The notes beneath the pieces are model-generated. The model made no database searches and was not told where the DNA came from. It saw only the letters and a list, made by a program, of their open reading frames with translations. A DNA stretch of 64,000 nt from Candidatus Opimibacter skivensis (GTDB lineage: Bacteria > Bacteroidota > Bacteroidia > Chitinophagales > Saprospiraceae), in contig JADKGY010000035.1 of assembly GCA_016722045.1 (NCBI GenBank), forward strand, positions 124,001 to 188,000. The letters run 5' to 3'. Of this stretch, positions 1 through 8,061 are shown piece by piece. The position numbers and the translations under genes were made by a program. Position 1 is the stretch's first letter; each line of letters starts with the position of its first letter.

Positions 1-2784
1 ATGCATTTTACGAATTATTATACATCAGATGATCTGTCAACTTCTCTGCCTTCAGATTACATCCATAACCTGACGAAAAGACCGGATGGAAAAATTTACG
101 TTGGCACATTTCAAGGACTTTCATTATTAGATCCTGTCAAACGTAGTTTCACATCTGTCCGTGTACCAGGGGTTGATTCAATAGCGAAGAATGCCAATAG
201 CTTTGAATTTGTTTCACTTTTGCCAAATGGAGATCTGGTAGCCGGGAGTAACGTTGGAATTTTTGTATTTGATCAGAATCTGAAATTGGTCTTTCGCTAT
301 GTTCATTACAAGATTTCTGATGCAGGAAAGGTGAGAATGCAATTTACAATTTCGATGCTTTCACTTTCCGATGGAAATTGCCTGATCGAAGGGGCTAAAG
401 GACTTTGGTTGTATCATACTTATGAACACAGGATGGAAAAACTCGAAACTTCATTTATGGGCATTCGGGTATCCTACGCCATGAAACCCATTGGGATAAA
501 GGATATAGCCATGTTCTATGATCCTGAGACGTCAGGTGACACTTTTACTATAGCTGATATAAAAAAAAGCACCCTGGGTAAAACCATCATAAAGAAAGCA
601 GGACCCTTGGATTATCAATGGAATGTTCAGTATAACCTTATCTACGATTCGTTATTTCTAATCACAAGTCACTTTGAAGGTCTTATGCTGGCGACCCTGG
701 ATATAAATACCCTTACGTTCAAAATTAATTCTCCCAAGCGCTTTCTTTCCTATCACTTTCGTAGTGTGTTCCTGGACAATGAAAAACGAATATGGCTGGG
801 CACGCAATATGGATTATTAGTTCAATCGTTTACCCGTCAGCATTTTCTTCACTATCCTCTTACATCATTGAAAAATGAATATGGGATACAGTCTTATGTT
901 CGTGGGATCACCAGAATAAAAAATCATTTCTATGTCGGTGTCACGGACCAGGGTGTTTGGGAATTTGACACTAAATTTATTCACGCCAAACCAACACCAT
1001 CACTGGGCTCAAAAAATATTTGGAATTTGTGTAATTGGAATACTGATACTCTTTATGCAGGAACACAATGGGGATTTATTATGTCTAATCAGAATACAAG
1101 CCATATGAATTCCCAACAAATAGGTCCCAGTGGAGCGACCTTTTATCAATATCAGGATCGTCAGGGACACATATGGGCAGGATTTTATGGTGGAGTCCTC
1201 CGATACGATCTCCATACAGGCGAAAAACTCATGTGGACTTCCAAAGATTCCACATATTTTTTTCCGTACAATGATGCATGGGGAATAACGGAAACCGATA
1301 GTGGATACATCTGGACTTGCGGTGATGGATGGCATCGATGGAATCCCTACACAATGGTTTTTGACCGTTCCCTTGCAAGGTTGCCTGGAACAGAAGATCA
1401 GGCAGGTAATGCATACAATGTTGTATCTAACGGAGGAGAAGAACTGATCTTTTCAATATTTAATAACGGAATTTGGAAATGGAAGCCCGGGACAAAGGCT
1501 GAAAAATTATACATCGCCAACAGGGCATTTCAATACGTCGAAGAAATATTCCCCGATCCTACTCCACATTGTTTTTGGGTAGTACTTAAAGCAGGTATTG
1601 GTTACCTGAATGTTGAAACCGGACAATATCGGTTCTTCAATGAAATCAGTGGACTACCAGCCGGTGAAGTCATTCATGGTTTTTTTCTTGACGCGAAAAC
1701 AGATTCCATGTATATTGGAATGGACAATGGAATTCTGGCATTCAGACGATCCGATTTTGCATTTTCTTCGAAGGCGCCTTCAGTTTTTATTACTGGCCTG
1801 ACCTTAGTGAATGGAGGCATAAATCCCGATATTACTAAGGCCATATCTCTGCTTGCATCAGATCGCGATTTTTCAATTCAGTTTAGTTGCCCGGAGTATG
1901 AGTATGCATCGAATATCAGATATGAATACAGGTTGTCAGATCAAATCTGGACAGAACTGGGATCGACGCCTTCTGTACAATTTGCAAATCTCGGTGCAGG
2001 GGAATACCAATTTGAAGTTCGTGCATCCAGTCCCAATGGGGTCATCGGAAATCCAGCAACTCTACTATTTTCCATTTTACCTTTTTATTATGAAACATGG
2101 TGGTTCACCATATTGATTCTCATGGCTATTGCCGGTGTTATTTTTCTTTGGTTCAGATTGAGACTTACTCAGCTTCAGAAACTGGAAAAAATGCGTCAGT
2201 CTATCGCCGCCGATCTGCATGATGAAGTAGGTGCATCGCTTTCAAGTTTGCAAATTCTGGCAGAACTGGCAGGTCGGAATAAAGATCCACTGCAACAAAA
2301 TGAAGTGCTGTCACGATTACGGACACAAACCAAAAAGGCTACAGCTTCACTACGCGAGATTGTATGGAATATCCATCCAAAAAATGATCGTCTTGAAATG
2401 TTTGTTGGCGAACTAAGCAGATACGCAGGAGAAATTCTTGAAGACGCAGGTATTTCATATTCACTACATGCTGATCCGATAGACCCTGATGAAAAATTAG
2501 CAATAGCTTCCAGGCAGCAATTGGCTCGTGTCTACAAAGAGATACTTTCAAATCTCATTCGACATAGTAAAGCAACAAATGCCGAAATTTCATTTAAGAA
2601 AGAAAGCAATTTGTTGGTGATCTGCATCAGGGATAATGGAAGAGGATTTGATCCGGACACAACAGAAAGAGGAAATGGCCTAAACAACATGGCAGATCGA
2701 ATGAAAATGATCAATGGTCACATCAACATTCAATCCGCGATAAATGCAGGAACAAAAATTACATTCTCATGCAAACTTTATTAA
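1..2784 (+). CDS. Two-component propeller sensor histidine kinase (5' end possibly outside window)
   Basis: Hybrid-less sensor kinase of the Bacteroidota propeller type. Residues about 1-620 hold repeated WxGT/IWLGT-like blades of a two-component regulator propeller; about 630-695 resemble a Y_Y_Y domain; a single membrane segment lies at about 701-718. The cytoplasmic part has a HisKA_3 H-box (DLHDEVG, phospho-accepting His about 740), an N-box (EILSNLIRHS) and a G-box (DNGRGFDP, about 878). A large periplasmic or cell-surface sensor coupled to a NarL-type kinase is expected. The LuxR-type regulator 168 bp downstream is the likely partner. The ATG at base 1 is the window edge, and no signal peptide is visible at the N-terminus, so the true start is probably upstream and the protein partial. 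The sensed ligand cannot be told. Confidence 0.93.
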   Translation: MHFTNYYTSDDLSTSLPSDYIHNLTKRPDGKIYVGTFQGLSLLDPVKRSFTSVRVPGVDSIAKNANSFEFVSLLPNGDLVAGSNVGIFVFDQNLKLVFRYVHYKISDAGKVRMQFTISMLSLSDGNCLIEGAKGLWLYHTYEHRMEKLETSFMGIRVSYAMKPIGIKDIAMFYDPETSGDTFTIADIKKSTLGKTIIKKAGPLDYQWNVQYNLIYDSLFLITSHFEGLMLATLDINTLTFKINSPKRFLSYHFRSVFLDNEKRIWLGTQYGLLVQSFTRQHFLHYPLTSLKNEYGIQSYVRGITRIKNHFYVGVTDQGVWEFDTKFIHAKPTPSLGSKNIWNLCNWNTDTLYAGTQWGFIMSNQNTSHMNSQQIGPSGATFYQYQDRQGHIWAGFYGGVLRYDLHTGEKLMWTSKDSTYFFPYNDAWGITETDSGYIWTCGDGWHRWNPYTMVFDRSLARLPGTEDQAGNAYNVVSNGGEELIFSIFNNGIWKWKPGTKAEKLYIANRAFQYVEEIFPDPTPHCFWVVLKAGIGYLNVETGQYRFFNEISGLPAGEVIHGFFLDAKTDSMYIGMDNGILAFRRSDFAFSSKAPSVFITGLTLVNGGINPDITKAISLLASDRDFSIQFSCPEYEYASNIRYEYRLSDQIWTELGSTPSVQFANLGAGEYQFEVRASSPNGVIGNPATLLFSILPFYYETWWFTILILMAIAGVIFLWFRLRLTQLQKLEKMRQSIAADLHDEVGASLSSLQILAELAGRNKDPLQQNEVLSRLRTQTKKATASLREIVWNIHPKNDRLEMFVGELSRYAGEILEDAGISYSLHADPIDPDEKLAIASRQQLARVYKEILSNLIRHSKATNAEISFKKESNLLVICIRDNGRGFDPDTTERGNGLNNMADRMKMINGHINIQSAINAGTKITFSCKLY

Positions 2785-2790
2785 GCGACT

Positions 2791-2924
2791 CCGATTGCTG
2801 CAGGAGAAAACTCCTTGCAGCGGCCCTCGCCTTTGTTGGAGTTTTCTCCAACAAAATCCGATTGCTGAAGGAGAAAACTTCGGGCAACAGCCCTCGCCTT
2901 TGTTGGAGTTTTCTCCAACAAAAT
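2791..2924. repeat. Two tandem 67-bp copies, each carrying hairpins, between kinase and regulator genes
   Basis: Copy 1 is 2791-2857 and copy 2 is 2858-2924; both begin CCGATTGCTG and end CTCCAACAAAAT. Each has a perfect 10-bp stem with a TTTT loop (2832-2855 in copy 1, arms TTTGTTGGAG and CTCCAACAAA). The first half also contains GGAGAAAACTCC, whose reverse complement GGAGTTTTCTCC recurs in the hairpin, so alternative pairings exist. The block may attenuate or terminate read-through from the kinase gene into the regulator gene; that role is inference. Confidence 0.8.
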
Positions 2925-2952
2925 TAGTATTAACTCTATCAAGCCTTATACC

Positions 2953-3606
2953 ATGGAACCCATCAAACTGATCATCTATGAAGACAGAACTGATCTTCGC
3001 TCAAGCCTCGAATTGATGCTTGGAGGCATGTCTGATCTTTTTCTATGCGGTGCTTTTTCAAATTGCAAGAATGTTGATAAGGAAGTTTCCGCATTAAAAC
3101 CTGACGTTGTCCTGATGGATATCAATATGCCGGAGTATGATGGCTTGTATGGACTTACACGGATCAAAGACATCCGTCCGGCTACAGAAGTGATCATGTT
3201 CACCGTATTTCAGGATGATGAAAAAATATATAAATCTCTTGAGGCCGGTGCCAGTGGATATCTTTTGAAAGATACTCCTCCCCTGAAATTGTATGAAGCG
3301 ATAAAAGATGTCATACTCGGTGGAGCACCGATGACACCTGGTATTGCAAGAAGAGTGCTCGAACGATTTAAAAAAGCACCTGCCGACAGATCTTCCGAAT
3401 TTAACCTGTCAAAACGCGAAACTGAAATCGTATCTCTTCTGGCCAAAGGATACACCTATAAAAAGATTGCCAGTGATTGTTTTATTTCAATCGATACCGT
3501 ACGCGGTCATCTCAAAAATATCTATGCGAAACTCCAGGTCAACAGCGGCCGTGAAGCTGTAGCCATCGTACTTAAAAACAAAATGGTGGATCTTGATGAC
3601 CAATAA
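2953..3606 (+). CDS. NarL/LuxR-family response regulator
   Basis: Receiver domain at residues about 4-120 with the phospho-acceptor Asp56 in LMDINMP, and the conserved Lys in LLKDTPP. A C-terminal LuxR-type helix-turn-helix covers about 148-210 (LSKRETEIVSLLAKG, then TVRGHLKNIYAKL). The 217-residue length is normal for the family. It follows the propeller histidine kinase on the same strand, with only a hairpin repeat between, and is its probable phosphotransfer partner and transcriptional output. Targets cannot be deduced. Confidence 0.93.
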   Translation: MEPIKLIIYEDRTDLRSSLELMLGGMSDLFLCGAFSNCKNVDKEVSALKPDVVLMDINMPEYDGLYGLTRIKDIRPATEVIMFTVFQDDEKIYKSLEAGASGYLLKDTPPLKLYEAIKDVILGGAPMTPGIARRVLERFKKAPADRSSEFNLSKRETEIVSLLAKGYTYKKIASDCFISIDTVRGHLKNIYAKLQVNSGREAVAIVLKNKMVDLDDQ

Positions 3607-3612
3607 TAAATT

Positions 3613-3885
3613 CTACCATGTCTGACTTCTCCATCGTTCCAGGGAAGGAATACTTTTAGTAAAAAATCCCGCCAGGAAACCCGGAAAGCCCATGCTCTTC
3701 AGCTTATCTTTTACAAAGGCCTGCATTTTCTGAGGCGTATCTATGTCAGGATTATTAAATTTCCCTGCAGTATAACATTTGCTGCAATATTTCAGGCTTT
3801 TTGTGCCATCTGCTTCTGTGCCGCCACCTTCAGTATCTTTCTTTAATGGCATTCCACAACTTTGACAGTTTTTGTAAACATTCAT
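3613..3885 (-). CDS. Small zinc-ribbon protein
   Basis: About 90 residues. The N-terminus has CQSCGMP and then CSKCYTAGKF about 20 residues later, a four-cysteine zinc ribbon of the putative zinc-ribbon type common in small bacterial proteins. The C-terminal half is helical (TPQKMQAFVKDKL). The ATG at 3885 (MNVYKNCQSC) is chosen because the open frame upstream of it, to 3924, adds an uncharged tail not expected in the family and would nearly abut the divergent gene at 3927. It converges on the response regulator gene (7 bp apart). Function unknown; zinc binding is inferred from the cysteines. Confidence 0.75.
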   Translation of the reverse strand: MNVYKNCQSCGMPLKKDTEGGGTEADGTKSLKYCSKCYTAGKFNNPDIDTPQKMQAFVKDKLKSMGFPGFLAGFFTKSIPSLERWRSQTW

Positions 3886-3926
3886 AATCGATCTGTTTTG
3901 AAAATTAAATATACTTATTTTCACCT

Positions 3927-4577
3927 ATGGAATATATCGACCTTAGTCATACCGTATTTGATGGATTGATCACGTACAAAGGACTACCCGCTCCCGTGAT
4001 TTGCGATTACCTGAGCAGGGAAGCATCTAAATCCTTCTATGAAGAAGGTACATCCTTTCAGATCGGACGCATTGATATGGTGGCGAATACGGGAACGTAT
4101 ATTGATTGCCCTTCTCATCGGTATCACGATGGCCATGATTTATCTGAAATCCATATTGATCAGGTGGCCAATTTACCTGCTATCCTCATCAATGCTTTAG
4201 GACATCAGGCCATCGGCCCTGAATTCTTTTTCCATCTCAATTTAACGGGCAAAGCCATATTAGTACACACAGGCTGGTCTATGCATTGGAACACAACTCA
4301 CTATTTTTCAGGTCATCCCTTCCTGACAGAAGCAGCTGCTGTCTATCTGAAAGAAAATGGTGTTGTCCTTGTAGGTATTGATAGTCACAACATCGATGAC
4401 ACTTCAGGTAATCGACGACCCGTACATTCCATTTTATTAGGCGCCAATATTCTGATCGTCGAACATCTTACAAACCTTGATCAGATCCCTGCAAGTGAAT
4501 TCTTATTTTCCGCAGTGCCACCGAAAGTAAAAGGAATGGGCACATTCCCCGTGAGAGCATTTGCAACCAAATTTTGA
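3927..4577 (+). CDS. Cyclase-family (kynurenine-formamidase-like) metal hydrolase
   Basis: The fold is recognised from MEYIDLSHTVFDGL at the N-terminus, the GTYIDCPSH segment (residues 56-64), and LVGIDSHNIDD about 80 residues further. The family (KynB, isatin hydrolase and relatives) cleaves amide bonds with a divalent metal bound by H-x-G-T-H-x-D. Here the two histidines are Asn54 and Tyr58, while Asp60 and His64 remain. This places it in a divergent subfamily with an altered metal site. 216 residues is a normal length. It is divergent from the zinc-ribbon gene. Substrate unknown; a kynurenine role is not supported because no other tryptophan catabolic genes are nearby. Confidence 0.8.
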   Translation: MEYIDLSHTVFDGLITYKGLPAPVICDYLSREASKSFYEEGTSFQIGRIDMVANTGTYIDCPSHRYHDGHDLSEIHIDQVANLPAILINALGHQAIGPEFFFHLNLTGKAILVHTGWSMHWNTTHYFSGHPFLTEAAAVYLKENGVVLVGIDSHNIDDTSGNRRPVHSILLGANILIVEHLTNLDQIPASEFLFSAVPPKVKGMGTFPVRAFATKF

Positions 4578-4759
4578 TTTGGGATTTGAGATTTGAGATT
4601 ATAATAAAACGAAAATCTATCTTAATAAATCATAAATTTTCTTAATAAATCCGCGTCCTCTTTTTTGCACCACTTAGGAACTTAAGATCACATAAGAAAG
4701 TCACTTAGGAAAAAAAACCGATCACTCGATCACCTGATCACCTGATCACTCGATCTTTT
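4578..4759. repeat. Intergenic repeats: TTTGAGA heptamers, AGGACGCGG-type element, GATCAC octamers
   Basis: Directly after the TGA stop at 4575-4577 come TTTGGGA, TTTGAGA, TTTGAGA (4578-4598). A minus-strand copy of the dispersed element ending in CGCGTCCT covers about 4611-4659. CACTTAGG-type repeats lie at 4669-4709. Four octamers of the GATCAC(C/T)(C/T) family cover 4720-4751, ending a few bases before the stop codon of the cyclase gene at 4760. No gene is seen. Confidence 0.75.
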
Positions 4760-7000
4760 TTATTTCCCGATCAACTTCTTATACGCGGGATCATCTTTCA
4801 ATGACAACAGATCCGGATCTTGCGTAAACGTTTCCCATGTTAAAAACTTCTCTCCCTTTTGCAATGAAGCTTCAAGTAAGGAAATAGCCTTTTCTTTGTC
4901 GCCCAGTAGTGCATAGATACGACCCTGGAAATATTCTGTGGCTCCATATTCAAAATCAACACGCATACTTTCCAGTTTTGATATTGTCTTTAAAGCCTCA
5001 GTGGTATTGCCCGTACGCGCATAGATCATTCCCATTTCAGCTACGATAAGCCAGGGTTCCCTGCGCGTAAGAGGAATGGATGTTTTATAATATTTCAAAC
5101 TCTTTTCCAACTGATCGTCGAGATAATAACTTCTGGCTAACATTCGTCCGTTTTTAGAGGGATCTATCGCATATATTGCAATGGCTCGTTCAGCATAATA
5201 TAATGAAAGTGATTTCTCTCCCCGAAGCAGGAACAGCCGGCCGGTCAGATAATTGAGATATTCCCATCTTTCATCCTTCGGAAGTTTTGCTTTGGCCTCA
5301 TTTATCAATTGATTGATATGCATTGTATCCCTTTTCCAGACATCATACATGATCATCATTCCGTAGGACAGACGTGAATAAAGAGCCCCATTAAGTTTCG
5401 GAGCCAGTTGATCCGCTGTTTTCATATTACCGGATTCGAGCGCTGCCCACATCGCAAGGGCCAATCGTTCCGCGCAATACGAACATCCTTCCACATGAAG
5501 ACTATCAAACGGAATCTCATTAAAAAATTCAAGGGCTTTGGCAGGATCATTTTTATACATCAAGGCCAGCACCATTGCTGAATTATTGGTGAACATATCC
5601 ATTGAATCCTTTGCATATTCCTTCATGTAATAATTATAGGCCTCCTTATTCTTTCCCTCAACATCAGCCGTATGATAATCAAGTAAATTTCTCTCCCGAT
5701 CATCCAGCTCTGTAAATTTCTTTCGCATCGCCTTGATAGTATCCTGGGCTGCAACATTATTACCTTCATTAAAAAAATAATCCAGCATCAAAAAGTATGG
5801 ATCAATAAATTTATGATCAAGTTTTATTGCATTATTCAGTTGCTCAAAAACAAATTCCTTGTCATTGGTACGCCAAGCACTTCGAGCCGCGAGATAAGCC
5901 TTGTAAGCTTCATAGTTTGGGGCCGACAGCATGCGATCATCACGACTGGCCCAGTATCCTTTGATTTGATCTGACATGGCCTTGATACAATCCATTGGGT
6001 TAGCTGATGTACATTTTACATCTTCTAATTTAATGTCAAGGACATCACCTGTTTCAAGATTTTTGAAGAACCCAGCCATCAATAATGTGTCCAGTTTAGG
6101 ACCTATCAGATAATAGGCGGCCTCCACTATATTGACAGCACCGGTCAACGCAGCATATTGTTTTTTGCCTCTATTTGATGAAATATCTATTTCGGCCAAT
6201 TTGATCATCTCGCTTGCAGACCCATACGAAACAACATGTGCCTTCGGTGTAGCACTCAATTCTTTTGTAATCCAGTGAGAGGCCATCTGACCGATTTGAT
6301 CCAAAGATGCATCGCCGGTATTATTTGCAAATACGGGCACTGAAATAGATTCCTGTTCAAAATTATTTTGCAACGTAGTTTTTGGCAATTGCTGCTTAAT
6401 AAACCAAAAGACTACGATAGCGAGACCAATGATGGCTGCATAGCGCAATAAAAGATTCAGATTCTTAATCTTCCTCCGTTGTGATGGCACAGCCAGACCT
6501 TCATTGGTGACAGCAAGAATTTCAATAGGCGTCGAAATATTTTTCAACCGGACCTCCCCAAGTGATTTCGTCCTGATATCAGGATGATTTGCTATCTCAG
6601 TTTGTACTCGATGAGATATTAAGATGCTATTGGGTATACCGGTAGACTGAATACGAGAAGCAATATTGACCCCATCACCAAAAACAGTATTGTCTTTAAA
6701 TACAATATCGCCCACATGTATTCCGATTCGAACAGGCACAGGTTCCCCGGATCGATACGCTTTTTGCATCTCTATCGCACAGTACACAGCATCCACGGCA
6801 CTGTCATAGATCGAAAGGCTCCCATCACCATAAAACTGAACAACCTTTCCATTAAACTGTGCTGTGTATTGCTCGAGAAACTGCCGGTGAGAGGAGACTT
6901 TTGTCAAAGCCCCTTTCTCGTTTTGCTGCACCATGGCAGAATAGCCCTCGATATCCGTAAACATGACAGCAGCCAGCTTTCTTACTTCCTTATCTTGCAT
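4760..7000 (-). CDS. Class III adenylate/guanylate cyclase with transmembrane segment and TPR-like C-terminus
   Basis: The catalytic domain is at residues about 8-180: metal ligands Asp16 (FTDIEGY) and Asp59 (YGDGS), and the transition-state pair Asn112/Arg116 (VNIASR). The purine-selecting Lys position is Gln55 (VVQFYGDG), and the second specificity position is Thr105 (TVFG), so ATP versus GTP preference is uncertain. A membrane segment (AAIIGLAIVVFWFI) lies at about 188-202. It is followed by a domain with FANNTGDAS (CadC/TolB-like assembly) and TPR-like helices to the end (AYNYYMKEYAKD and others). The N-terminal catalytic domain is probably cytoplasmic. A second gene of the same class is at 47385. 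Confidence 0.9.
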   Translation of the reverse strand: MQDKEVRKLAAVMFTDIEGYSAMVQQNEKGALTKVSSHRQFLEQYTAQFNGKVVQFYGDGSLSIYDSAVDAVYCAIEMQKAYRSGEPVPVRIGIHVGDIVFKDNTVFGDGVNIASRIQSTGIPNSILISHRVQTEIANHPDIRTKSLGEVRLKNISTPIEILAVTNEGLAVPSQRRKIKNLNLLLRYAAIIGLAIVVFWFIKQQLPKTTLQNNFEQESISVPVFANNTGDASLDQIGQMASHWITKELSATPKAHVVSYGSASEMIKLAEIDISSNRGKKQYAALTGAVNIVEAAYYLIGPKLDTLLMAGFFKNLETGDVLDIKLEDVKCTSANPMDCIKAMSDQIKGYWASRDDRMLSAPNYEAYKAYLAARSAWRTNDKEFVFEQLNNAIKLDHKFIDPYFLMLDYFFNEGNNVAAQDTIKAMRKKFTELDDRERNLLDYHTADVEGKNKEAYNYYMKEYAKDSMDMFTNNSAMVLALMYKNDPAKALEFFNEIPFDSLHVEGCSYCAERLALAMWAALESGNMKTADQLAPKLNGALYSRLSYGMMIMYDVWKRDTMHINQLINEAKAKLPKDERWEYLNYLTGRLFLLRGEKSLSLYYAERAIAIYAIDPSKNGRMLARSYYLDDQLEKSLKYYKTSIPLTRREPWLIVAEMGMIYARTGNTTEALKTISKLESMRVDFEYGATEYFQGRIYALLGDKEKAISLLEASLQKGEKFLTWETFTQDPDLLSLKDDPAYKKLIGK

Positions 7001-7281
7001 TGAGTTCTGTTAGGCGCGATACCTTCAAAGATATTGAATAATAATTTGGCTTATTTTCCTGACATCTGAAATAAAGGATTAAATAATTATATTTACGAAA
7101 TTAACGCACAGATCTATAATCCCTGATCGTATCTGTTTTCTGTTAATGTCAAATCATTCCTTCATTATCCGGAATTTTTTGCACTTGCATTCCCTGCTTT
7201 TACTAGTTCCATTACTTTTAGGCTACACTCCTGAACACCACATTGATGACGATTAATTCACTCCTTTAAATATTAATCAAA

Positions 7282-7734
7282 ATGAAACTCGGAAAAATTG
7301 CTATTGCTGCGTTAGCCGCTACCGTATTTATGTTTCTCACTGACGGACTTTGGTACGGTATTATCATGAAAGATAGTATGACCCCTATGCCTGGTGCCAG
7401 ACCGGAACCGGATATGGTGTGGCTTGTCCTGGGGATGCTGATCTATTGTATTGCTTTCGCGTATGTCTTCGTCATGGGACAAGGTAGTGGCTCTCCTGTA
7501 GGAGAGGGCACACGTTTTGGTATCTGGGCTACGCTTTTTGTCTGGATCCCGATGGGGTTCTTTTGGTATGCTTTGATAGCTGCAGCACCGTTGCAGGAAT
7601 ATTTGATCGACGATGTTTTTCGTCTCGTACAAACCATCATTATCGGTATCATCGTAGCGTATCTGACCGGCATGAGCGGCCACCGGGGTGGTGAAGTGAC
7701 TCCAGGAAAGGGGGCCACAGGTGGTGATGATTGA
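7282..7734 (+). CDS. Small four-helix integral membrane protein
   Basis: 150 residues with about four hydrophobic segments: IAIAALAATVFMFLTDGLWYG, MVWLVLGMLIYCIAFAYVF, FGIWATLFVWIPMGFFWYALI and VQTIIIGIIVAYLTG, then a short Gly-rich hydrophilic tail. The TDGLWYG signature after helix 1 recalls the DUF1761-type small membrane proteins, but the match is only by eye. It stands alone with a strong terminator just downstream. The 281 bp before it show no recognisable element. Function unknown. Confidence 0.75.
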   Translation: MKLGKIAIAALAATVFMFLTDGLWYGIIMKDSMTPMPGARPEPDMVWLVLGMLIYCIAFAYVFVMGQGSGSPVGEGTRFGIWATLFVWIPMGFFWYALIAAAPLQEYLIDDVFRLVQTIIIGIIVAYLTGMSGHRGGEVTPGKGATGGDD

Positions 7735-7752
7735 TTCTGAGCCAACTTAGTG

Positions 7753-7796
7753 TTAAATAAAAATGGACAGCTGATCAGTTGTCCATTTTTATTTAA
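7753..7796. terminator. Perfect 17-bp stem hairpin after the membrane-protein gene
   Basis: Arms 7753-7769 and 7780-7796 are perfect reverse complements (core ATGGACA/TGTCCAT flanked by A- and T-runs); the 10-base loop holds CTGATCAG. The right arm contains TTTTT, so it works as a rho-independent terminator for the gene ending at 7734. It is about equally good on the other strand. Confidence 0.85.
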
Positions 7797-8061
7797 TACG
7801 CTGACGTTCGAGTGTCTCCGACCTCGAACTACCGAAAATCATCCTTGTTCGAGGCAATCTAAGATTTAAATTTAAGAGTACGGACAGGTCGCGACCTTCC
7901 GCAATAGCTTTCTTGCCCGATGTCAGACTAAGATTTAAATTTAAGAGTACGGACAGGTCGCGACCTGTCCGTACTCTTAAATTTAAATCTTAATGTTTCT
8001 GAAGTTCGAGTGCCTCCGACCTGTCCGTACTCTTAAATTAAAATCTTTATGTTCTCGTTGA
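7797..8061. repeat. Palindromic repeat cluster with a 64-bp perfect palindrome (7929-7992)
   Basis: The 32-bp arms 7929-7960 and 7961-7992 are perfect reverse complements with no loop; the centre is GGTCGCGACC. A left half-copy lies at 7861-7896 and a right half-copy at about 8017-8047. The cluster is preceded by CTGACGTTCGAGTGTCTC followed by GACCTCGAAC. The same core and the same leader occur at 41318-41473, and weaker traces at 44210-44275. No protein is encoded. It looks like a dispersed non-coding element at the edge of the caspase/HipBA/CHAT-STAND island. Confidence 0.85.

Noticed and set aside
7312..7745. Minus-strand open frames opposite the small membrane protein
   Set aside because: They shadow the real gene in other frames; composition is not protein-like.
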